Shown: positions 46,621-57,872 of the stretch, piece after piece | How the letters are laid out: every line of letters begins with the position of its first letter | Numbering within the stretch: position 1 is the first letter of the stretch | From: Labia minor | Taxonomy: Eukaryota; Arthropoda; Insecta; Dermaptera; Spongiphoridae | Direction: 5' to 3' | Length of the DNA: 64,000 nt | NCBI GenBank assembly: GCA_963082975.1 | Contig: OY720346.1 | Location: forward strand, 36,297,787 to 36,361,786 | Notes under the pieces: model-generated | What the model saw: the letters and a program-made list of their open reading frames with translations, nothing else | Database searches by the model: none | What the model was told of the DNA's origin: nothing | Program-made: the position numbers and the translations under genes

Positions 46621-46899
46621 ATCGGATCTTGTTAACTCAACAAAGATGCTTTAGGTACCTTTAAATCGATATTATTCCTATTCAAATTTCTGGAAAAAAC
46701 AATGAAATAAAAAGAGGATTGATTAAATAAAACAGAATGTTTTATGCAACTGAATATAAAATTTAATAAATGAACAAATAACAATACTTAGGATTAAAAT
46801 TTAGATATAATATAAAGTTAAAGATTTTTGATATTAAGTTGATATCAAATGAGACAAATTGTGAAAATTTAAATATAATTATATCAACAGTATCGAATA

Positions 46900-47609
46900 T
46901 AATTATAATGAGAAAATTGAATAAGATTTTACAAATGCAGAGAGAATCAGAAGCAACCCGAATGAGTACTTTCTTCGAAAAAATATACAGCAAGCAGGCT
47001 ACAAGAGTGAGTTGTTTATTGCATGGAGCGTCTACCAGAAGTGGGACGCGAGCAGAGACGCTACGGGCGACCACAGGCGTTGTCCAACATGACAAATCAA
47101 AAAAGCTTCTTGTCATTTGGAATTATAAACTATTGAATTATAAAACCAAGTGAACAGGTAACAAAAAAGGTTCCCTTGATTTTATAAATTTTAAATATAA
47201 ATACTTATAAAATTAATACAAAGAAATTAAAAATATTTACAAACATCAAAACTATGTTTCAAAAGGGGGGAAATTTAAAAAAATATTTCTACAATCAAAA
47301 ACAATTATATTTTATTATTTGTTACAAAGTTACGACATTGCTTGGATCAGATTCATGCTCAGAAAGCAGTTTTACCAAGTTACGTGATGAACGTTTCACC
47401 ACTCCCTTGGCAGTTAGTACGTCCACCACTCTTACAATATTATCGCGAGCGGTATATAATTTCACCACTCGACCTTTTACCCAGTTGTTAGGTATCAAAG
47501 ACAGGTCTTTGATCAAAACAATGTCGTTTACATTTAAATTTGTACAATTTTTTACTTTGGCCTTAAGTTGCAATTGGGCAAAATATGACTTAGACCAGGT
47601 GCGCCACAA
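46900..47609 (-). mobile_element. Broken BEL/Pao remnant: 3' end of pol and probable 3' LTR
   Basis: Minus frame 47609-47322 encodes WRTWSKSYFAQLQLKAKVKN, VNDIVLIKDL, NNWVKGRVVKLYTARDNIVR and VVDVLTAKGVVKR. This is the C-terminal DUF5641-type domain of BEL/Pao polyproteins. Beyond its stop lie a CCCCCC-bearing untranslated stretch and, around 47085 downward, a GC-richer TGTTGGACAACGCC segment with CAATAAAC, probably the 3' LTR. The upstream part of pol is gone: minisatellite starts directly at about 47610. Confidence 0.7.
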
Positions 47610-50600
47610 TTGCGAAGTTACATGGTGGGAGAGAGGGATATGGTGGGAGAAAATAGAGAGATAGAGGGAGAGAATAAAGAGAGAGAGAGAAAGATGGTGG
47701 GAGAGCGGGATAGTGGGAGAGCGGGATGGTGGGAGACAGGGATATGTTGGGAAAGAATAGAGAGAGAGATAGAGAGAAAGAAAGAGAGAGAGAGAGATGG
47801 TGGGAGAGCGGGATGGTGCGACTGATGATGGTGGGAGAGATGGAGGGAGAGAATAGAGAGAAAGAAAGAGAGAGAGATGGTGGGAGAGCGGGATAGTGCT
47901 AGAGAATAGAGAGATAGAGGGATGGTTGGAGAGAATAGAGAAATAGAGAGGTGGAGGGAGAGATTAGAGAAATAGAGAGATGGAGGGAGAGAATAGAGCG
48001 AGAGAGAGAGAGATGGTGGGAGAGCGGGATGGTGTGAGACAGGGATATGTTGAGAAAGAATAGAGAGAGAGAGAGAGAGAGAGAGATCGTGGGAGAGCGG
48101 GATGGTGCGATTGCGTGATGGTGGGAGAGATGGAGGGAGAGAATAGAGAAATAGAGAGATGGAGGGAGAGAATAGAGAGAGAGAAAGAGAGAGAGATGGT
48201 GGGAGAGCGGGATGGTGGGAGAGTGGAATGGTGGGAGAGCGGTATGATGGGAGAGTGGGATGGTGGGAGAGCGGGATGGAGTGAAGGATGGAGGGAGTGA
48301 ATAAAGAAATAGAGAGTAGATGGTGGGAGAGCGGGATGGTGGGAGAGTGGAATGGTGGGAATGAATAGAAAGATAGAGGGATGGTGGGAGAGATTAGAGA
48401 AATAGAGAAATGTAGGGAGAGAATAGAGAAATAGAGAGATGGTGGGAGAGAATTAAGAGATAGAGGGATGGTGGGAGAGGATAGAGAGAAATAGAGAGAG
48501 AGAGAGAATGTGGGAGAGAGGGATGGTGCTATAGAATAGAGAGATATAGGGATGGTGGGAGTGAGGGATATGGTGGGAGAGAATAGAGAGATAGAGAGAT
48601 AGAGAGATAGAGGGAGAGAATAAAGAGAGAGAGAGAAAGATGGTGTGAGAGCGGGATGGTGGGAGAGTGGGATGGTGGGAGAGTGGGATGGTGGGAATGA
48701 ATAGAAAGATAGAGGGATGGTGGGAGAGATTAGAGAAATAGAGAAATGGAGGGAGAGAATAGAGAAATAGAGAGATGGAGGGAGAGAATAGAGAGAGAGA
48801 GAGAGATGGTGGGAGAGCGAGATTGTGGGAGTTCCGGATGATTTTAGAGAATAGAAAGTTAGAGGGATGGTGGGAGTGAGGGATATGGTGGGAGTTAATA
48901 GAGAGATAGAGGATGGTGGTAGAGAAAAAAGTGAGAGAAAGAAAGATGGTGGGAGAGCGTGATGATGGGAGAGTGTGATGGTGGGAGAGCGGGATATGGT
49001 GGGAAAGAACAGAGAGATAGAGGGACAGCGTGATAAGGGAGAGATGGAGGGAGAGAATAGAGAGAGAGAAAGAGAGAGAGATGGTTGGAGAGCGGGATTG
49101 TGGGAGAGCCGGATGGTTTTAGAGAATAGAGAGATGAAGGGATGGTTTGAGTTAGGGATATGGTGGGAGAAAATAGAGAGATAGAGGGATGGTGGGAGAG
49201 CGTGATGGTGGGAAAAAATAGAGAAATAGAGAAAAGGAGGGAGAGAATAGAGAAATAGACAGATGGAGGGAGAGAATAGGGAGAGAGAGAGAGAGATGGT
49301 AGGAGAGCGGGATGGCGGGAGAGCTGGATGGTGGAAGAGATTGAGGGAGAGAATAGAGAGAGAGTGAGAGATGGTGGCAGAGCGGGATTGTGGGAGTTCC
49401 GAATGATTTTAGAGAATAGAAAGATAGAGGGATGGTGGGAGTGAGGGATATGGTGGGAGTAAATAGAGAGATAGAGGGATGGTGGGAGAGCGTGATGGTG
49501 GGAAAGAATAGAGAAATAGAGAAATGGAGGGAGCGAATAGAGAGATAGAGAGATGGAGGGAGAGAATAGGGAGAGAGAGAGTAAGATGGTGAAGAGGGAT
49601 GAAGGCAGTGAGGTTTAGTGGGAGTATCTATAAATGGTGGGAGAGAGGGATAAAGGGAGAGAGTTATGGTGGGAGAGAATCGAGGGATGGTGGGAGTGTG
49701 TCGAGGGATTAAGGGAGAGAGGTATGGTGTGAGTGTATCTACAAATGGTGGGAGAGAGGGATAAAGGGAGAGAGTTATGGTGGGAGAGAATCGAGGGATG
49801 GTGGGAGTGTGTCGAGGGATTAAGGGGGAGAGGTATGGTGTGAGTGTATCTATAAATGGTGGGAGAGAGGGATAAAGGGAGAGAGTTATGGTGGGAGAGA
49901 ATCGAGGGATGAAGGGAGAGAGGTATGGTGGGAGTGTATCGAGGGATGGTGGGAGTGTGTCGAGGGATGAAGGGAGAGAAGTTTGGTGGGCGTGTATCTA
50001 GAAATGGTGGGAGAGAGGGATAAAGGGAGAGAGTTATGGTGGGAGAGAATCGAGGGATGAAGGGAGAGAGGTATGGTGGGAGTGTATCTAGAAATGGTGG
50101 GAGAGAGGGATAAAGGGAGAGAGTTATGGTGGGAGAGAATCGAGGGATGAAGGGAGAGAGGTATGGTGGGAGTGTATCGAGGGATGATGGGAGTGTGTCG
50201 ATGGATGAAGGGAGAGAGGTATGGTGGGAGTGTATCTACAAATGGTGGGAGAGAGGCATAAAGGGAGAGAGTTATGGTGGGAGAGAATCGAGGGATGAAG
50301 GGAGAGAGGTATAGAGAGAGAGAATAGAGGGATTGTGGGAGCGAGGTATGGTGGAAGAGATTCGAGGGATGGTGGGAGAGAATAGAGGGATGGTGGGAGC
50401 GAGGTATGGTGGAAGAGATTCAAGGGATGGTGGGAGTTTATCGAGAGATGGTGGGAGAGAGGTATGGTGGGAGTATATCGAGAGTTGGTGGGAGAGAGGT
50501 ATGGTGGGAGTGTATCTAGAAATGGTGGGAGAGAGGGATAAAGGGAGAGAGTTATGGTGGGAGAGAATCGAGGGATGAAGGGAGAGAGGTATGGTGGGAG

Positions 50601-53600
50601 TGTATCTACAAATGTTGGGAGAGAGGGATAAGGGAGAGAGTTATGGTGGGAGAGAATCGAGGGATGAAGGGAGAGAGGTATGGTGGGAGTGTGTCGAGGG
50701 ATGAAGGGAGAGAGGTTTGGTGGGAGTGTATTTAGAAATGGTGGGAGAGAGGGTTAAAGGGAGAGAGTTATGGTGGGAGAGAATCGAGGGATGAAGGGAG
50801 AGAGGTATGGTGGGAGTGTATCTACAAATGGTGGGAGAGAGGGATAAAGGGAGAGAGTTATGGTGGGAGAGAATCGAGGGATGGTAGGAGTGTGTCGAGG
50901 GATTAAGGGAGAGAGGTATGGTGTGAGTGTATCTTTAAATGGTGGGAGAGAGGGATAAAGGGAGAGAGTTATGGTGGGAGAGAATCGAGGGATGAAGGGA
51001 GAGAGGTATGGTGGGAGTGTGTCGAGGGATGAAGGGAGAGAGGTTTGGTGGGAGTGAATCTAGAAATGGTGGGAGAGAGGGATAAAGGTAGAGAGTTATG
51101 GTGGGAGAGAATCGAGGGATGAAGGGAGAGAGGTATGGGTGGAGTGTATCTACAAATGGTGGGAGAGAGGGATAAAGGGAGAGAGTTATGGTGGGAGAGA
51201 ATCGAGGGATGAAGGGAGAGAGGTATGTTGGGAGTGTATCTACAAATAGTGGGAGAGAGGGATAAAGGGAGAGAGTTATGGTGGGAGAGAATCGAGGGAT
51301 GAAGGGAGAGAGGTATGGTGGGAGTGTATCTACAAATGGTGGGAGAGAGGAATAAAATAAGAGAGTTATGGTGGGAGAGAATAGAGAAATAGAGAGATGG
51401 GGGGAGAGAATAGAGAGAGAGAGAGAGAGAGAGATGGTGGTAGAGCGGGATTGTGTGAGAGCCGGATGGTTTTAGAAAATAGAGAGATAGAGGGATGGAG
51501 GGAGAGAATAGAGAAATTGAGATTAGATGTTTGGAGAGCGGTATGATGGGAGAGCTGGATATGGTGGGAAAGAACAGAGAGATAGAGGGACAGCGTGATA
51601 AGGGAGAGATGGTGTGAGAGAATAGAGAAATAGAGAGATGGAGGGAGAGATTAGAGAAATAGAGAGAGGGAGGGAGAGAATAGAGAAATAGAGAGAGGGA
51701 GGGAGAGAATAGAGAGAGAGAGAGAGAGAGATGGTGGGAGAGCAAGATGGTGGGGGAGAGGGATATGCTGGGAGAGAATAGAGAGATAGAGGTATGGTGG
51801 GAGAGCGGGATGATGGGAGAGTGGGATGGTTGGAGAGAATAGAGAAATAGAGAGATGGAGGGAGCGAATAGAGAGAGAGAGAGAGAGAGAGAAAGATGGT
51901 GGGAGAGCGGGATTGTGGGAGTTCCGGATGATTTTAGAGAATAGAAAGATAGAGGGATGGTGGGAGTGAGGGATATGGTGGGAGTAAATAGAGAGATAGA
52001 GGGATGGTGGGAGAGCGTGATGGTGGGAAAGAATAGAGAAATAGAGAAATGGAGGGAGCGAATAGAGAGATAGAGAGATGGAGGGAGAGAATAGAGAAAT
52101 AGAGAGATGGAGGGAGAGAATAGAGAGAGAGAGAGAGATGGTGGCAGAGCGGGATTGTGGGAGTTCCGGATGATTTTAGAGAATAGAAAGATAGACGGAT
52201 GGTGGGAGTGAGGGATATGGTGGGAGTAAATAGAGAGATATAGGGATGGTGGGAGAGCGTGATGGTGGGAGAGCTGTATGGTGGAAGAGATGGAGGAAGA
52301 GACTAGAGAAATAGAGAGATGGAGGGAGAGAATAGGGAGAGAGAGAGAGATGGTGGGAGAGCGGGATGGCGGGAGAGCTGGATGGTGGAAGAGATGGAGG
52401 GAGAGAATAGAGAAATAGAGAGATGGGAGGAGAGAATAGAGAAATAGACAGATGGAGGGAGAGAATAGAGAGAGATAGGGGGAGAGCTTGATTGTGGGAG
52501 AGCCGGATGGTTTTAGAGAATAGAAAGATAGAGGGATGGTGAGAGTGAGGGATATGGTGGGAGTAAATAGAGAGATAGAGGGATGGTGGGAGAGCGTGAT
52601 GGTGGGAAAGAATAGAGAAATAGAGAAATGGAGGGAGCGAATAGAGAGATAGAGAGATGGAGGGAGAGAATAGAGAAATAGAGAGATGGAGGGAGAGAAT
52701 AGAGAGAGAGAGAGAGAGATGGTGGCAGAGCGGGATTGTGGGAGTTCCGGATGATTTTAGAGAATAGAAAGATAGAGGGATGGTGGGAGTGAGGGATATG
52801 GTGGGAGTAAATAGAGAGATAGAGGGATGGTGGGAGAGCGTGATGGTGGGAAAGAAGAGAGAAATAGAGAAATGGAGGGAGAGAATAGAGAGATAGAGAG
52901 ATGGAGGGAGAGAATAGGGAGAGAGAGAGAGAGATGGTAGGAGAGCGGGATGGCGGGAGAGCTGGATGGTGGAAGAGATGGAGGGAGAGAATAGAGAAAT
53001 AGAGAGATGGAGGGAGAGAATAGAGAGAGAGAGAGAGAGAGATGGTGGCAGAGCGGAATTGTGGGAGTTCCGGATGATTTTAGAGAATAGAAAGATAGAG
53101 GGATGGTGGGAGTGAGGGATATGGTGGGAGTAAATAGAGAGATATAGGGATGGTGGGAGAGCGTGATGGTGGGAGAGCTGTATGGTGGAAGAGATGGAGG
53201 GAGAGACTAGAGAAATAGAGAGATGGAGGGAGAGAATAGAGAGAGAGAGAGATGGAGATAGTGGGAGAGCGAGATTGTGGGAGTTCCGGATGATTTTAAA
53301 GAATAGAAAGATAGAGGGATGGTGGGAGTGAGGGATATGGTGGGACTAAATAGAGAGATAGAGGGATGGTGGGAGAGCGTGATGGTGGGAGAGCTGGATG
53401 GTGGAAGAGATGGAGGGAGAGAATAGAGAAATAGAGAGATGGGAGGAGAGAATAGAGAAATAGACAGATGGAGGGAGAGAATAGAGAGAGATGGTGGGGG
53501 AGCTTGATTGTGGGAGAGCCGGATGGTTTTAGAGAATAGAAAGATAGAGGGATGGTGGGAGTGAGGGATATGGTGGGAGAAAATAGAGAGATAGAGGGAT

Positions 53601-56600
53601 GGTGAGAGAGCGTGATGGTGGGAGAGCCGGATGGTTTGAGAGAATAGAGAGATAAAGGGATGGTGGGAGTGGGGGATATGGTGGGAGAAAATAGAGAGAT
53701 AGAGGGATGGTGGGAGAGGATAGAGAGAAATAGAGAGAGAGAGAGAATGTGGGAGAGAGGGATGGTGCTATAGAATAGAGAGATATAGGGATGGTGGGAG
53801 TGAGGGATATGGTGGGAGAGAATAGAGAGAGAGAGAGAAAGACGGTGGGAAAGCGGGATGGACGAAGAGAATAGAGAAATAGAGAGTAGATGGTGGGAGA
53901 GCGGGATGGTGGGAGAGTGGGATGGTGGGAATGAATAGAAAGATAGAGGGATGGTGGGAGAGAATAGAGAAATAGAGAAATGGAGGGAGATAAAAGAGAA
54001 ATAGAGAGATGGAGGGAGAGAATAGAGAGAGAGAGAGATGGAGATATTGGGAGAGAGAGATTGTGGGAGTTCCGGATGATTTTAGAGAATAGAAAGATAG
54101 AGGGATGGTGGGAGTGAGGGATATGGTAGGACTAAATAGAGAGATAGAGGGATGGTGGGAGAGCGTGATGGTGGGAGAGCTGGATGGTGGAAGAGATGGA
54201 GGGTGAGAATAGAGAAATAGAGAGATGGGAGGAGAGAATAGAGAAATAGACAGAGATGGTGGGAGAGCGGGATTGTGGGAGAGCCTGATGGTTTTTGAGA
54301 ATAGAAAGATAGAGGGATGGTGGGAGTGAGGGATATGGTGGGAGAAAATAGAGAGATAGAGGTATGGTGGGAGAGCGTGATAGTGGGAGAGCCGGATGGT
54401 TTTAGAGAATAGAGAGATAAAGGGATGGTGAGAGTGAGGGATATGGTGGGAGTAAATAGAGAGATAGAGGGATGGTGTGAGAGCGTGATGGTTGGAAAGA
54501 ATAGAGAAATAGTGAAATGGAGGGAGAGAATTAAGAGATAGAGGGATGGTGGGAGAGGATAGAGAGAAATAGAGAGAGAGAGAGAAGGTGGGAGACAGGG
54601 ATGGTGGGAGAGCCGAATGGTTTTAGAGAATAGAGAGATATATGGATGGTGGTAGTGAGGGATATGCTGGGAGAGAATAGAGAGATAGAGAGATGGAGGG
54701 AGAGAATAAAGAGAGATAGAGAAAGATGGTGGGAGAGCGGGATGGAGGGAGAGCGGGATGACGGGAGAGCGGGATGGTGCCTTTGCGTGATGGTGGGAGA
54801 GATGGAGGGAGAGAATAGAGAAATAGAGAGATGGAGGGAGTCGAATAGAGAGAGAGAAAGAGAGAGAGATGGTGGGAGAGCGGTATGATGGAAGAGTGGG
54901 ATGGTGGGAGAGCGGGATGGAGGGAGTGAATAGAGAAATAGAGAGTAGATGGTGGGAGAGCGGGATGGTGGGAGAGTGGAATGGTGGGAGAGTGGAATGG
55001 GGGGAGAGCTGTATGATGGGAGAGTGGGATGGCGGGAGAGCGGGATTGTGGGAGTTCCGGATGATTTTAGAGAATAGAAAGATAGAGGGATGGTGGGAGT
55101 GAGGGATATGGTGGGAGTTAATAGAGAGATAGAGGGATGGTGGGAGAGAAAAAAGTGAGAGAAAGAAAGATGGTGGGAGAGCGGGATGATGGGAGAGTGT
55201 GATGGTGGGAGAGCGGTATGATGGGAGAATGGGATGGTGGGAGAGCGGGATATGGTGGGAAAGAACAGAGAGATAGAGGGACAGCGTGATAAGGGAGAGA
55301 TGGTGTGAGAGAATAGAGAAATAGAGAGATGGAGGGAGAGATTAGAGAAATAAAGAGAGGGAGGGAGAGAATAGAGAGAGAAAGAGAGAGAGAGATGGTT
55401 GGAGAGCAAGATGGTGGGGGAGAGGGATATGGTGGGAGAGAATAGAGAGATAGAGGTATGGTGGGAGAGAGGGATATGGTGGGATAGCGGGATGGTGGGA
55501 TGGTGGTAGAGAATATAAAAATAGAGAAATTGAAGGAGAGATTAGAGAAATAGAGAGATGGAGGGAGCGAATAGAGAGAGAGAGTGAGAGAGAGATGGAG
55601 GGAGAGAATAGGGAGAGAGAGAGAGAGATGGTGGGAGAGCGGGATGGCGGGAGTGCTGGATGGTGGAAGAGTTGGAGGGAGAGAATAGAGAAATAGAGAG
55701 TAGATGGTGGGAGAGCGGGATGGTGGGAGAGTGGGATTGTGGGAAAGCGGGATGGTGGGAGTGAATAGAAAGATAGAGGGATGGTGGGAGAGCGGGAGGG
55801 AGGGAATGAATAGAGAAATTGAGATTAGATGGTGGGAAAGCGGGATGGTGGGAGAGTGGAATGGTGGGAGAACGGTATGATGGGAGAGTGGGATGGTGTG
55901 AGAGCGGGATGGAGTGAGGGATGGAGGGAGTGAATAGAGAAATAGAGTTTAGATGGTGGGAGAGCGGGATGGTGCGACTGCGTGATGGTGGGAGAGATGG
56001 AGAGAGAGAATAGAGAAATATAGAGATGGAGGGAGAGAATAGAGAGATAGAGGGATGGTGGGAGAGAATAGAGAGATAGAGGGATGGTGGGAGAGCGGGA
56101 TGTTGTGAGAGTGGAATAGTGGGAGAGAATAGAGAAATAGAGAGATGGAGGGAGTGAATAGAGAAATAGAGACATGGAGGGAGAGAAAAGAGAGATAGAG
56201 GGATGGGGGGAGAGAGGGATATGGTGGGAGAGAATAGAGAGATACAGGGATGGTGGGAGAGAATAGAGAGATACAGGGATGGTGGGAGAGAATAGAGAGA
56301 TAGAGGGTTAGAGGGAGAGAATAGAGAGAGAGAAAGAGGGATGGTGGAAGAGCGGGATGCTGGGAGAGCGGGATGGTGGGAGAGAGGGATGGAGGGAAAG
56401 AATAGAGAAATAGAGAGGAGGGTGAGAATAGAGAGAGAGAGATGGTTGGAAAGCGGGATGGTGGGAGATAATAGGATTGTGGGAGAGAGGGATATGGTGG
56501 GAGAGAATAGAGAAATAGAGAGATGGAGGGAGAGAATAGAAAGAGAGAGAGAGGGATGGTGGTATAGAATAGAGAGATAGAGGGATGGTGGGAGAGCCGG

Positions 56601-56640
56601 ATGGTGCTAGAGAATAGAGAGATAGAGGGATATATATATA
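47610..56640. repeat. 9-kb polypurine minisatellite (GGGAGAG family)
   Basis: Tandem arrays of short units such as ATGGTGGGAGAG, GGAGGGAGAGAATAGAGA and AAATAGAGAGATGGA. Purines dominate the + strand and cytosine is rare. Three zones are visible: 47610-49600 (mixed units), 49600-51350 (a regular 90-bp unit: GAATCGAGGG recurs at 51111, 51201 and 51291), and 51350-56640 (longer repeats of about 216-322 bp marked by AGTTCCGGATGATTTTAGAG near 51920, 52162, 52745, 53067, 53283, 54068 and 55056). Open frames on both strands are compositional artefacts. Confidence 0.95.
49600..51350. repeat. 90-bp repeat block within the minisatellite
   Basis: The unit holds GAGGGATGAAGGGAGAGAG, GTATGGTGGGAGTGTATC, TACAAATGGTGGGAGAGAG, GGATAAAGGGAGAGAG and TTATGGTGGGAGAGAATC in order (90 bp). 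Some units are shortened or carry a GTGTCGAGGG variant. It is more regular than the flanking zones. Confidence 0.9.
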
Positions 56641-57510
56641 CAACTAATAGATGTTTCTCTCTCTCTCTTTCTCTTCTCTTTATCTCTCTACTATCTACTA
56701 TCTATTAGGTTTTTCTTATATATATACTACTATCTATTAGATTTTTCTTAGCTATATACAACTAGCTAAATAAGTAAGAATCTCTATCGGGTGGATGGAT
56801 GGGGAGGTGGACATCTTTCTACTATCTTTTTTCTATTAGATTTTTCTTATATATATACTATACAAAATACCTCTCCTCTTTAATCCCTAAACCCTTCTCA
56901 TTGTAAATCCAATTATACTTATTTATTGAATTAAATTTAATCAAACTAATTAAGTAAATAAATATTAATAAATAATCATCTCTCTACTATCTACTATCTA
57001 TTAGATTTTTCTTATATATATACAACTAATAGATGTTTCTTGATCAAGCAACTTCTCTCTACTATCTACTATTTATTAGATTTTTCTTTTATAATACAAC
57101 TAATAGATTTTTCTTACTTTCTCTCTCTCTCTCTCTCACTTTCTCTTCTCTTCTCTTCATCTCTCTACTATCTACTATCTATTAGATTTTTCTTATATAT
57201 ATACAACTAATAGATGTTTCTATCTCTCTCTCTCTCTCTCTCTCTTCTTTTCATCTCTCTACTATCTACTATCTATTAGATTTTTCTTATATATATTCAA
57301 CTAGCTAAATAAGTAAGAAACTCTATCGGGTGGATGGATGGGGAGGTGGATGGTCATCAAGCAACATCTCTCTACTATCTACTATCTATTAGATTTTTCT
57401 TATATATATACAACTAATAGATGTTTCTCTCTCACTCTTTCTCTTCTCTTCATCTCTCTACTATCTACCATCTATTAGATTTTTCTTATATATATATACA
57501 ACTAGCTGCT
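56641..57510. repeat. Pyrimidine-rich tandem repeat after a strand-polarity switch
   Basis: Units contain TCTCTCTACTATCTACTATC, TATTAGATTTTTCTTATATA and CAACTAATAGATGTTTCT. They recur near 56671, 56981, 57055, 57152, 57245, 57367 and 57450. A second motif, GGGTGGATGGATGGGGAGGT, occurs near 56789 and 57328. The purine-rich strand is here the minus strand, opposite to 47610-56640. Confidence 0.85.
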
Positions 57511-57567
57511 TCGAGCGCCTTCGGCGCTCTCCACACCTAGACGGTGGCTCCGCCCCCTGTACCCGCA

Positions 57568-57607
57568 CGAGTGTCCCTATTCTGAGCTATAACCATCTAA
57601 CTCCTAC
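57568..57607 (-). mobile_element. LINE family A fragment, left part split by the BEL element
   Basis: GAGTGTCCCTATTCTGAGC matches 8802-8819 of the copy in the UGT intron. The continuation is found after the BEL element at 63361. The last five bases, CCTAC, are the BEL target duplication. Confidence 0.8.
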
Positions 57608-57834
57608 TGTCGGATAAAAATTAGGTTCAAGGGAAACAATGGGATCTGATTAGGTGTTATGTATATTTAAATGAAGAATAGCGATTAAGATAATTAAATA
57701 AGATAATAATTAAATATTATAATCGTATATTTTGAAATGATAAAAAAATTACACTCGAATACAAAAAAGTAGAGAAGGCTCAATGAGGTAGGTAAAATAA
57801 GATAGAACATTTTATGTCAAAAAATTATCTGACA
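57608..57834 (-). repeat. BEL/Pao 3' LTR
   Basis: 227 bp, TG...CA bounded; appears identical to 63134-63360. On the plus strand it starts TGTCGGATAAAAATTAGG and ends AATTATCTGACA. Confidence 0.95.
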
Positions 57835-57872
57835 TACTCCCACCTTGAGTATTGTATGTTCAATACTCAACA

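Noticed and set aside
49600-51350. CRISPR-like regular spacing
   Set aside because: The whole 90-bp unit repeats, with no unique spacers, and the DNA is eukaryotic.
50969-51745. Long minus-strand open frame (258 aa, Ser/Leu/Pro/His-rich)
   Set aside because: It is the translation of polypyrimidine minisatellite. Stops are rare because of composition, and the peptide is a low-complexity SLSLYSLPPS-type repeat with no gene signals.
54531-55409. Minus-strand open frame of 292 aa in the satellite
   Set aside because: Same artefact; neighbouring satellite frames on both strands are equally open and repetitive.
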